Source of the DNA: Chitinophagaceae bacterium
Lineage (GTDB): Bacteria > Bacteroidota > Bacteroidia > Chitinophagales > Chitinophagaceae
Assembly (NCBI GenBank): GCA_019638625.1
Contig: JAHBTK010000006.1
Location: 364,219 to 428,218 of the forward strand
Length of the DNA stretch: 64,000 nucleotides
Direction of reading: 5' to 3'
Positions 1 through 8,268 of this stretch are shown here, piece after piece. The position numbers and the translations under genes were made by a program. Below the pieces are notes generated by a model. The model was not told the DNA's origin and ran no database searches. It worked only from the letters and a program-made list of their open reading frames with translations. Within the stretch, counting starts at the first letter, position 1; each line of letters starts with the position of its first letter.

Positions 1-147
1 CAGGTATTGAGAAAGGGAAAATTCCGCGGTATCAGCGTACACCTCAGGCTGGCTCACCTGAAAGATGGCGCTTACCAGATCAATATCAGCAGCACAGAGA
101 AGGACTCCTGCTCGTTTATGTTCAAAAAAATATCGGGTTCCAACTGA
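1..147 (+). CDS. C-terminal fragment of an unidentified protein
   Basis: Frame 1 is open from the first base to a TGA at 145-147, giving the last 48 residues of a protein that begins outside the window. The fragment has alternating polar and hydrophobic residues (DGAYQINISS, then SFMFKKISGSN), a beta-strand pattern that loosely recalls the end of a type IX secretion sorting domain. That resemblance is weak. No function can be assigned. Confidence 0.55.
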   Translation, partial: QVLRKGKFRGISVHLRLAHLKDGAYQINISSTEKDSCSFMFKKISGSN

Positions 148-186
148 TCGCCGGTATTTGACGATACCCCTGTTGCGCCGAACGGG

Positions 187-1614
187 CTACAGGCTTAATT
201 TCCAGTTGCCGCGGTATTGCCTTTTTACAAATTGATTCGCCGGTTCAAAATTGGTTATCCGCATATTCCCGCCGTCCCACAACAGCTTTTTTCTTCCCGG
301 AAACACCCGGTCGCCTTTTGAGTTGGTTTCATAATAGTTATAGCTCAGCACCGCCAAGTTGCCCATTAATACAGTTTCCGTAAGCGGCCCGGCCTTATCA
401 AACGATGAACTGGTATAAGCGCCATAGCCTTGTTTGCATGCCCTTACCCATTGTGTCTGGTGCCCTTCCGTACTACCTTCCACGAATTCGAACTTAGAGG
501 CAGGGAGTTCCGTTTCCTTCATATTCCGGGTAGGCAGTAGCGTTGGGTTGCGACCAAATAATCCCGCCATGATCTTTCCCTTTGTGCCGTCAAAAATAAT
601 TCCGCCGTCATATTCACCCATCATTTCATCCGGTAACAATTCCTCCGGTCGCTTGGGTTGAATGCCGCCATCATACCAGATCAGTTCCACCGGGGGCATG
701 TTGCCGCGTGCAGGAAATTGGATATGCGTTTTAGCCGAGGGAGGATAACTGTCTTTATAAATAGCTTCCCGGAAAAACCCGGTATATACAGAGCCTACGC
801 TGGTTTCTACAGACACGGGGTAACCTAATTGTAAGGCACGATAAGGCACGTCTATAAAATGGCAGCCCATATCCCCCAGTGACCCGGTTCCGAAATCCAC
901 CCATCCCCGCCAGATGGCCGGCAGGAAAGCCGGGTTATAATCCCGCCGGGGAGCCGTTCCCAACCACAGATCCCAATCCACTTCTTTCGGTATGTCAAAC
1001 TTTCCCTGAGGCGCAGGTACGCCCTGTGGCCAGGTAGGACGGTTCGTCCATACATGCACGGTATGCACATCACCTATCACCCCTGCCTGTACCCAGGTCT
1101 CTATTTTGCGGGTGTCATCTCCGCTGCTTCCCTGGTTGCCCATTTGTGTCACCACCTTGTATTTTTCCGCTGCCTGCGTGAGTATCCGGGCTTCATAGAT
1201 GTCATGCGTTAATGGCTTTTCCAGGTACACATGCTTTCCCATTTCCATGCAGGGCAGCGCCTGCACAGCATGCATATGGTCGGGGCTGGTGATAATAACA
1301 GCGTCTATATTCTTCGCTTCCTTTTCGAGCATCTTCCTGAAATCCCTGTAATAAGGCGCTTTCGGCCATCTCTTTCTGCCCTCTACTGCCTGGCGGTCGT
1401 CTACGTCGCAAAGAGCTACTATATTCTCCGCTCCTTTGTTCCATGCATAGGGCAGGTTTACATTTGCCTTCCCCCCCACTCCTATACCAGCAATATTCAA
1501 TTTGTCACTGGGAGCAATATGCCCCTTACCTAAAACATAACGGGGTACAATAAAAAAGCCGGAGGCGGCTAAACCTGTATTTTTTAAAAACAGACGGCGG
1601 GAGTTTTTTTTCAT
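187..1614 (-). CDS. Gfo/Idh/MocA-family oxidoreductase with Tat signal
   Basis: This is a NAD(P)-dependent oxidoreductase of the Gfo/Idh/MocA family, usually acting on sugars or sugar acids; the substrate cannot be told from sequence. The chosen start (MKKNSRRLFLKNTG) gives a twin-arginine signal (SRRLFLK followed by a hydrophobic stretch), so the protein is probably exported folded. The Rossmann motif GIGVGG lies near residues 43-48 and the family motif EKP near 132-134. At about 475 residues the length is normal for the exported Bacteroidota branch. A further in-frame ATG lies four codons upstream. It stands alone on its strand, and the neighbouring gene at 1776 diverges from it. Confidence 0.9.
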   Translation of the reverse strand: MKKNSRRLFLKNTGLAASGFFIVPRYVLGKGHIAPSDKLNIAGIGVGGKANVNLPYAWNKGAENIVALCDVDDRQAVEGRKRWPKAPYYRDFRKMLEKEAKNIDAVIITSPDHMHAVQALPCMEMGKHVYLEKPLTHDIYEARILTQAAEKYKVVTQMGNQGSSGDDTRKIETWVQAGVIGDVHTVHVWTNRPTWPQGVPAPQGKFDIPKEVDWDLWLGTAPRRDYNPAFLPAIWRGWVDFGTGSLGDMGCHFIDVPYRALQLGYPVSVETSVGSVYTGFFREAIYKDSYPPSAKTHIQFPARGNMPPVELIWYDGGIQPKRPEELLPDEMMGEYDGGIIFDGTKGKIMAGLFGRNPTLLPTRNMKETELPASKFEFVEGSTEGHQTQWVRACKQGYGAYTSSSFDKAGPLTETVLMGNLAVLSYNYYETNSKGDRVFPGRKKLLWDGGNMRITNFEPANQFVKRQYRGNWKLSL

Positions 1615-1775
1615 ATCAGCGCACATAAAATATTCCTTTTTCCGGTAATTTAAGGAAATATTGAAAAACGGGTGCCCTGTTTTATTATAGTTTTATCAAA
1701 ACTTTAGACACTATCCCTGTTCAAATTCCGTTGATAGCCGATTATGATTGTAATTTTACTGAGAAGTATATACCG

Positions 1776-2681
1776 ATGAAGAAAATCAGCCTTATAATCG
1801 TCATATCCCTGTTTCACAATCTCCTTTTTTCGCAGGGACATGCCAACATAGCCGAACTGCAGGCCAGGGAAGACTCCTTAAAGCCATACGCCTTTGAGAT
1901 CGTGAATGGTACCGAAGCAGTCCATCGTTTTGAAGCTGACAGCGTGTTTACCAAAATGCTGGTAAGAGCGTTGGTGCAACCCTACTCCTTTCAATACCCT
2001 TTCGACTCGCTCCAAACCATTTCCCGCCTGTATGCACCGGATAGCAGTTTCAGGATATTTACCTGGCAGGTAATGAAAGATGAAAGTACTTTTCGAAGAA
2101 AAGGCGCCATCCAGATGAAAACTTCCGACGGTTCACTGAAACTATTCCCGTTGATCGATAAAACCAATGTGCTGGAGGATATTAACCTGGGCGTGTACAA
2201 TAGTGAAAACTGGGTAGGCGCTATTTACTATAAAATAATAGAGAAAGCCTACAGAGGCAAGAAGTTTTACACTCTTCTGGGATATGATGAACATAGTTTC
2301 AGGAGTACCAAAAAAAGAATAGAAATACTCACATTTGATGACAGCGGGAAACCGGTATTCGGCGGCCGGTATTTTGTGTTTGAAAAATACCCCAACAGAA
2401 ATGTTCATACCCGCTTTGATATAGAGTACAAGAAATTTGCCAACGGCAGCATTAAGTTTGATGATGAAATGGATATGATCATATTCGATCACCTGATATC
2501 AGAAAACAATCAGCCCGATAAAAAATTTACTTATATACCCGATGGCGATTACGAAGGTTTTAAATGGCAGAACGGCCGGTGGGTGCATATTGACAAAGTG
2601 TTTACGTTCAAGCTGGAAGACGGGCAGGCGCCGGTAGAGCGCCCGCTGAATGAAAGCAAGCTGAACATCAGGAGGGATTAG
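1776..2681 (+). CDS. secreted protein of unknown function
   Basis: I do not recognise this family. The start at 1776 (MKKISLIIVISLF) gives a clean signal peptide ending near LLFSQG, so the product of about 301 residues should leave the cytoplasm. The mature part is rich in aromatic and charged residues, with no cysteines or obvious catalytic motif, and looks like a globular periplasmic protein. The longer frame from 1731 would bury the signal peptide behind 15 residues and is less likely. It converges on the lipoprotein gene at 2708 with a short gap and no clear terminator. Confidence 0.75.
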   Translation: MKKISLIIVISLFHNLLFSQGHANIAELQAREDSLKPYAFEIVNGTEAVHRFEADSVFTKMLVRALVQPYSFQYPFDSLQTISRLYAPDSSFRIFTWQVMKDESTFRRKGAIQMKTSDGSLKLFPLIDKTNVLEDINLGVYNSENWVGAIYYKIIEKAYRGKKFYTLLGYDEHSFRSTKKRIEILTFDDSGKPVFGGRYFVFEKYPNRNVHTRFDIEYKKFANGSIKFDDEMDMIIFDHLISENNQPDKKFTYIPDGDYEGFKWQNGRWVHIDKVFTFKLEDGQAPVERPLNESKLNIRRD

Positions 2682-2707
2682 CCCGCTCATTACCCGTTAC
2701 CGTTTGC

Positions 2708-3262
2708 TTAACGCAAAACCGTACTATCTGCCGGCGTATTCGGCGACCCTCCCGGAACCTTTCTCCGGGGTAATGCAACTTTCCGCCACTCCTTACCGGC
2801 TGAATCCACCACAACTGTCCGGATACCTTCCAAAGCAGGCACCAGTATCTCGAATGAGGTGATCACGCCCGGCTTTATTCCTTCCGTTCCCGGTTCACAG
2901 GATTTTACCGCTGTGGGCGTTTCGATAGAGTATTGCCCCAACAGCTTCCCGGTCGCGTCTTCATATTTTATTACAAAAGGTAAAGATGGCCTGGTTTCAT
3001 TCAAATACGGGAGTTTCCCCCTGCGGATAAATACGGCCGTGGTATCTACCTCGAAACGCAACCCGTTAAAGCTTACATTCAGCGCCCAATGAGACGAAGA
3101 AGGATTGATAGTTACCGAGGGATCAAACTGTCCCTTTAAGCTGTCAATTTTATCGACGGCTTCTTCAACTTCTTTTTTCCTGTTGTCCTTTTTTTGCCCG
3201 CAGGCATATAAAAATGATGTCAGGATAATGGCTATGATACAAAAACGAAAAATCTTTTTCAT
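2708..3262 (-). CDS. small lipoprotein of unknown function
   Basis: The protein of about 184 residues starts MKKIFRFC and has a lipobox-like end of the signal peptide (FLYACGQKK), so it is probably a lipid-anchored envelope protein. The mature part begins with a charged helix (KKDNRKKEVEEAVDKIDSLKG) followed by a beta-rich domain. A proline/serine-rich tail ends the protein. No known family is recognised. It lies 21 bp downstream of the M64 peptidase gene on the same strand, so the two may be co-transcribed. Confidence 0.7.
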   Translation of the reverse strand: MKKIFRFCIIAIILTSFLYACGQKKDNRKKEVEEAVDKIDSLKGQFDPSVTINPSSSHWALNVSFNGLRFEVDTTAVFIRRGKLPYLNETRPSLPFVIKYEDATGKLLGQYSIETPTAVKSCEPGTEGIKPGVITSFEILVPALEGIRTVVVDSAGKEWRKVALPRRKVPGGSPNTPADSTVLR

Positions 3263-3283
3263 GATCACTTTTTTAAGTGTTGG

Positions 3284-4339
3284 TTAATTGGAAGCCCGTT
3301 TCAGGAGAGTGTGTAAAATCCTGGTCTTGCAGGGTTCATCATAATTGTTGATAGGGGTACCGGATGAACGCATCGGACATTGATTATTACAAATACGATA
3401 CCAGTCCTGGGTTCCCATCTTTCTTACATCGGCTGTTGTTTTGTTATAGCCCGGGGCGGCAGCTTCCGCATCTGATTGATTATCCCAGTTGTTGGGAAAT
3501 TCAGGCTCTTCCCAGTGCGATGCGCTGTTGGAATCATATTCATCTGCCAGGCGGTAAAGGCTGTGGCCACTTTCATGCAACATAGTTCCTCTTACATAAT
3601 ACTCAGCGGAAAAATAACCGCCGCCAGCCTGATCACGGATATCATGAAAGTGCAGAATGACCTTGCCCTGTGCAAAGCTGAGTTCGGAAGAATTGCTGGG
3701 CAACACGTGCGACAATCCGCTGTCAAAATCCCTGGCAATGGCAGTAACCGGGTTGATATAAAAGTTATAGGAACTCCTGAACCTTCTCACCCAGTCCTCC
3801 TGGTGAAAAGTGGAATCTATCTGCGACCGGACGGAATTATAGAACAGGGTCATCCGGCTATTCATGCTGGTATCCGGTATGAATACAAGGTTCAATACCT
3901 TGTCCTGGTTGCCGACTACATATACAGGCGCTGCCTGATTGGGGACGGGATAGGGCCTGGTAGCAAAGCTGATCCGGTGATTATAGGTCTTGTTATTGCC
4001 CTTTACCTGGAAGCGATAGGTAACCAGTTTGTTGGACCCATAACCCGATGATCTGGTAAAAGTGAGAGGAAAGCTCGGTGACGACCAGCTTTGGATCTCT
4101 GTTTCCGGTGTGGTAGCCGAAAGATCTCCCTGGCTGTTGACGTTAGCCACAAACTCAAAAAGCTTTACTTCAGAAACATTGCCATCAATTTTCCGCAATG
4201 TAAAACTCACCGCTTCTGTTCCCGAAGGATAGATGGGTGAGTGTATCGCAAAGGTCTCCGGATTTTCCTTACAGGAAAATAAAAGAGGAATAATGAACAA
4301 AAGCCATATATGCCTCCGTAGTGATAGGTTCGTTACCAT
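3284..4339 (-). CDS. M64-family (IgA-peptidase-like) zinc metallopeptidase, lipoprotein
   Basis: A putative zinc protease of peptidase family M64. The sequence contains HESGHSLYRLADEYD near residue 254, matching the family pattern HExGH..., in which LADEY supplies the remaining metal-site residues. An N-terminal hydrophobic segment ends in LLFSCKEN, a lipobox, so it is probably anchored in the outer membrane or periplasm. The region before the catalytic domain (about residues 30-130) is probably the N-terminal domain common in this family. At 351 residues it is on the short side. Its natural substrate is unknown. It probably shares a transcript with the small lipoprotein gene just downstream. 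Confidence 0.85.
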   Translation of the reverse strand: MVTNLSLRRHIWLLFIIPLLFSCKENPETFAIHSPIYPSGTEAVSFTLRKIDGNVSEVKLFEFVANVNSQGDLSATTPETEIQSWSSPSFPLTFTRSSGYGSNKLVTYRFQVKGNNKTYNHRISFATRPYPVPNQAAPVYVVGNQDKVLNLVFIPDTSMNSRMTLFYNSVRSQIDSTFHQEDWVRRFRSSYNFYINPVTAIARDFDSGLSHVLPSNSSELSFAQGKVILHFHDIRDQAGGGYFSAEYYVRGTMLHESGHSLYRLADEYDSNSASHWEEPEFPNNWDNQSDAEAAAPGYNKTTADVRKMGTQDWYRICNNQCPMRSSGTPINNYDEPCKTRILHTLLKRASN

Positions 4340-4498
4340 AACAAATAGTTTAATTGAAATGTTATTTCAGATTATATCCGGCAAACAGAATAATTGTTAC
4401 TATCCGATGGGTACCCGGGGAGGATTATTAAGGTGTATAAACCCGTGAGGCCTGCAGCGCTGCAATAGCCGGGCAAGCCCTCCCAGGTTTTAGGTTTG

Positions 4499-7255
4499 TT
4501 AATTCTTGGTAATCAGATCATCCAGGTTCAGCATGGCATTGGCTACCAGCACCATGGCCGCTTTTCCGGTTTCGCCATTTTCTTCCTCCAGCAGTTCGGC
4601 CGCTGCCTGCGGATTTTGTTTGTATGCTGCCAGCGCCGTTCTATACAGTTCCTCCAGGGCATCCAGCTTTTCTTTATCAATAGGATGATGAAGGGCAGCC
4701 TCGTAGCCCCAACTGATCTGCCTGCGAACATCATCACCTGCGGATTGCCGCATCCTTTCGGCAAAATGCCTTGCCATTTCTACAAATGCCGCGTCATTCA
4801 GGGTGGTGAGTGCCTGCAAAGGTGTATTGGTTCTTATACGCCTCGCCTGGCATACTTCCCGGGCAACACCATCAAAGCTCAGCATAGAAGGATAGGGTGA
4901 GGTTCGTTTCCAGTAGGTATATATTGCACGGCGATATTGATCTTCCCCTTCACTTTTTATCCATTTGGCGCCATCATAGGGGGAAAGCCATATTTTATCC
5001 GGCTGGTAAGGCATCACACTTTTGCCGTACATTTTGTGACTCAAAAGACCGGAAACTGCCAATGCCTGGTCGCGCACCTGTTCAGCGCTTAGTCTTACCC
5101 GTGCTCCACGGGCATAATACTTATTAAAGGGATCTTTTTCCAGCGTTTCCTCCGTTACCCTGGAATCCTGCCGGTAAGTAGCCGACATCACTATTTCGCG
5201 GAGCAATGACTTAACACTCCATTTATATTCGTTCATGAACTGCCAGGAAAGAAAATCGAGCAGGTTCTTATGAGTAGGCGGAAGCCCCTGTGTTCCCATA
5301 TCTTCCAGCGTTTCAGCTATCCCCTGTCCCATAACCTGTTCCCATATCCGGTTTACCAGCGTGCGGGCTGTAAGCGGGTTCTTTTTATCCGTCAGCCACA
5401 TAGCCAGTCCCAGGCGGTTGCGGGGCGCTCCTTCCGGCAGCGGGTTCAGCGACTGTGGTACATCCGCCTGCACTTTGGCTGTTTTTGCCATCCAGTTTCC
5501 CCGTTCAAAAATATAAGTAGGACGGAACATATCATCGGGATTCTCCATCATAACCGGCGTAACCGCACGGGGATTTGTACGCACCAGGTGAAAAAAGTCT
5601 GCACGGGCACTATCATAGCCGTTGACCGTATTGCCGGGAAACTGTTCTGTAAAATAAAACCAGTCAAATATGGCCAGGTTATTCTGACTACTGGCATCCA
5701 CTGTCGGGTTATAATAAGTGAAATACAGATCGCGAACCCCACCTATCGGTTTCAGTTGCTGAGACAGGATTTCCCAGCCCTTCGTTTTATTAACGGGAAT
5801 AATAGCAATGGCCGGGCCATTGGCGCTATCCAGGCGTATAGTCCATATCCCTTTATCCGTGTAGGCGTTTACCCGGTATATCAGTTCTGATTTTCCGTTC
5901 AGGTTTACTCCCGCCAGCCGGCTGGTCGCATTGTTCCGGAATGCCAGCCATTTGGTGTCCGTCAGTTCACTGTTCACAAACTGATCGCAACGCAGCGAAT
6001 TGATAGCCGGCTGCCATGTTTTGATAAAAGTATTGATATCCTGCAGCCGGTGGGGGGCATGGGTTTGCAACCAGTTTTCCAGTGCCAGTAGTTTAATGCT
6101 GTCTTCTGTATTCAACTCTCTCAATAAAGGATAATCTCCGGGAGAGTCCTCATCCCGGGTATTATTGAAAAAAGCCATGAATTTGTAGTACTCCTCAAAT
6201 TTGAAAGGATCATACGGATGACTATGACATTGCACACAGGCAAAAGTGGTTCCGAGGATTGTTTCCCAGGTGGTATTCACCCTGTCGATCACGGCAGCCG
6301 TTCTGAATTCTTCGTTATCCGTGCCACCTTCATCATTGGTCATGGTGTTGCGGTTGAAGGCAGTTGCCAGGAAAAGCCGGTCATCCGCATCGGGCAGCAG
6401 GTCGCCGGCCAATTGTTCCGTAAGAAAAACATCATAAGGCTTATCCTGGTTAAAAGCCTGTATCAGCCAGTCCCGGTACCTCCATATGGACCGGTACCCG
6501 TCTTTTTCGTATCCCCTGCTGTCGGCATAGCGGGCCAGGTCCATCCACATGGCGGTCCAGCGTTCGCCATACTGGGGCAGGTCAAGCAGTGTATCCACCA
6601 GTTTCGCATATGCGTCGGCGCTATTATCCGCCAGGTATTTTTGCGCAATATCCTCCGGCGCCGGCATGCCGATCAGATCCAGGCTCACCCGCCGCAACAG
6701 GGTAGCTTTGCCTGCTTCCGCCGAAGGGCTTAATTTTTCCTGCTTTATTTTTTCGAGAATAAAATAATCAATATCGCTTTTTACCCAGTCCTTTCCCCCG
6801 GAAAACAGTTTCTTTTTTCCGGGAACCGGCGTTGGTTGCACTGCCACATAAGCCCAGTGATCTCCCCACTCCGCCCCCTCTTTTATCCAGCGTTTCAGCA
6901 TATCAATTTCTCTGTCAGAAAGCGGCTCATGATTATAGGGCATACGTTCTTCGGGGTCCCTGGATACCAGGCGTCGGATCATTTCACTTTTGTCGGGATG
7001 ACCGGGAACAATAGCCGGATGACCACTGTCAGTAGTATCCATCGCTTCGTTCCGGAACAACACACTAAACCCGCCCTCTTTTTTGACGCCGCCATGGCAG
7101 GAGATACATTTTTTATTCAGAAGGGGTTTTACTTCGGTATTAAAATCTACTTTTTCCTGTCCGAAAAAACGGATACCTATCACCACAATAATCAGTAAGC
7201 CAATGGTGATAACAAGCAATTTTTTATTGATCTGAAGTCGCATGGTTGAAAACAA
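4499..7255 (-). CDS. PSD1 / planctomycete cytochrome c protein (DUF1549-DUF1553)
   Basis: A 918-residue protein with an N-terminal membrane anchor (about residues 11-30), a c-type heme site CISCHGG at about 50-56, then the paired DUF1549 and DUF1553 domains. The second family signature CVQCHSHPYDPF lies in DUF1549, and NRIWEQVMGQG plus LLREIVMSATYRQD mark DUF1553. Such proteins are usually found beside DUF1501 proteins and are thought to act on sugars or polysaccharides with electron transfer; the reaction is not established. No DUF1501 gene is visible here. A possible alternative start is the ATG four codons in (MRLQINKK). Confidence 0.9.
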   Translation of the reverse strand: MFSTMRLQINKKLLVITIGLLIIVVIGIRFFGQEKVDFNTEVKPLLNKKCISCHGGVKKEGGFSVLFRNEAMDTTDSGHPAIVPGHPDKSEMIRRLVSRDPEERMPYNHEPLSDREIDMLKRWIKEGAEWGDHWAYVAVQPTPVPGKKKLFSGGKDWVKSDIDYFILEKIKQEKLSPSAEAGKATLLRRVSLDLIGMPAPEDIAQKYLADNSADAYAKLVDTLLDLPQYGERWTAMWMDLARYADSRGYEKDGYRSIWRYRDWLIQAFNQDKPYDVFLTEQLAGDLLPDADDRLFLATAFNRNTMTNDEGGTDNEEFRTAAVIDRVNTTWETILGTTFACVQCHSHPYDPFKFEEYYKFMAFFNNTRDEDSPGDYPLLRELNTEDSIKLLALENWLQTHAPHRLQDINTFIKTWQPAINSLRCDQFVNSELTDTKWLAFRNNATSRLAGVNLNGKSELIYRVNAYTDKGIWTIRLDSANGPAIAIIPVNKTKGWEILSQQLKPIGGVRDLYFTYYNPTVDASSQNNLAIFDWFYFTEQFPGNTVNGYDSARADFFHLVRTNPRAVTPVMMENPDDMFRPTYIFERGNWMAKTAKVQADVPQSLNPLPEGAPRNRLGLAMWLTDKKNPLTARTLVNRIWEQVMGQGIAETLEDMGTQGLPPTHKNLLDFLSWQFMNEYKWSVKSLLREIVMSATYRQDSRVTEETLEKDPFNKYYARGARVRLSAEQVRDQALAVSGLLSHKMYGKSVMPYQPDKIWLSPYDGAKWIKSEGEDQYRRAIYTYWKRTSPYPSMLSFDGVAREVCQARRIRTNTPLQALTTLNDAAFVEMARHFAERMRQSAGDDVRRQISWGYEAALHHPIDKEKLDALEELYRTALAAYKQNPQAAAELLEEENGETGKAAMVLVANAMLNLDDLITKN

Positions 7256-7424
7256 GCTGTAAGATACGATTTTAGGTTGTTATGGAGAAGACAAGGCTTT
7301 CGGATGACCGATTCGGCAGGTGGAGATTACCGGCCCCAAAAGAGATGTCTGAGAAAAGGATATCTTTCCCTGTTGCCGGATTATACTATAAAATATCGTA
7401 ACTTGTAATACAATTTGTTATAAG

Positions 7425-7619
7425 ATGCAAAAGTCCTTAGAAAAGCCACCATTTGAAAAGCGCACTGCCGAATACTTTGCCCAAAAGGCGCAAAAAGTCA
7501 AAGGCAAAGAAAAGCTTCTCGTTGCTCTTGAAATGAGCAAATATCTTACCGCAGCCCGAGAGCAGGGCATGTCATTTGAAGAACTTAAAGAAGCAGGCTT
7601 CAAATTTGCAACCGTATAA
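7425..7619 (+). CDS. small basic protein, first gene of a two-gene unit
   Basis: A 64-residue, charged, mostly helical protein (KRTAEYFAQKAQKVKGK, then MSFEELKEAGF). I do not recognise the family. It overlaps the next gene, as in many toxin-antitoxin or tightly coupled pairs, but there is no domain evidence for that role. The sequence before it (about 7380-7424) is AT-rich and probably carries the promoter. Confidence 0.6.
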   Translation: MQKSLEKPPFEKRTAEYFAQKAQKVKGKEKLLVALEMSKYLTAAREQGMSFEELKEAGFKFATV

Positions 7620-8133
7620 TTACATAACACACAAACCAGACTATTATACATTTATCACCTCCAACGGATGTGAGTATCATTGCTATTTCTTTGATTTTTC
7701 TACACCCTTCTCAGACTACCCCGAATTAGCTCCCAATGTTTTTGGCTTTAACCTGGAGTTGAAATTCAAACCGGAAGGGCTGGATAAAGTTCCGCCGGAC
7801 AAGCGTATCGGTGAAACGGTTACTATTATACTTAAAACATTTCTCAGGGAAAAGAAAAATGTGGTGGTGTATATCTGTGATAACAGTGACAACCGGGAAA
7901 AAGCCCGCTTTCATAAATTTACCAATTGGTTCAGGGCGTATAACGACGGCACCATCATTCAGCTCAGGGGTGTCATTCGCACCGGCAATATCAATATTCT
8001 TAATGCCCTGCTGATCCATAGGGATAACCTCTTGCTCAATGATTTTATTGAAGCGTACCAGATACTCACGGAAGTTTACTCTAAACCGGATGATGAAGAG
8101 CTGCAAAACATTCTGAATGACGGAGATTGGTAA
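7576..8133 (+). CDS. DUF6169-like protein
   Basis: A protein of up to 185 residues resembling the DUF6169 family of Bacteroidota, whose function is unknown. The frame has no ATG near its start; the longest form begins at TTG 7576 inside the upstream gene, and a second TTG lies at 7606. Translation is therefore probably coupled to the upstream small ORF. The core (YYTFITSNGCEYHCYFFDFS, later REKKNVVVYICDNSDNREKA) looks like a mixed alpha/beta cytoplasmic domain. No catalytic motif is obvious. The pair is the last chromosomal unit before the tRNA and the mobile element. Confidence 0.65.
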   Translation: MKNLKKQASNLQPYNYITHKPDYYTFITSNGCEYHCYFFDFSTPFSDYPELAPNVFGFNLELKFKPEGLDKVPPDKRIGETVTIILKTFLREKKNVVVYICDNSDNREKARFHKFTNWFRAYNDGTIIQLRGVIRTGNINILNALLIHRDNLLLNDFIEAYQILTEVYSKPDDEELQNILNDGDW

Positions 8134-8268
8134 ATTAATATGCTTTCCCATTCACAGGCTTGCTTTCACCAATCCATAATTGTGGAAATATTCCTCTCTA
8201 TTTTGATAGTTCAGGTGGAACCATTACCTTTGCATCCCCTTCAGCGATTGGGTTCGTAAAAGATCATG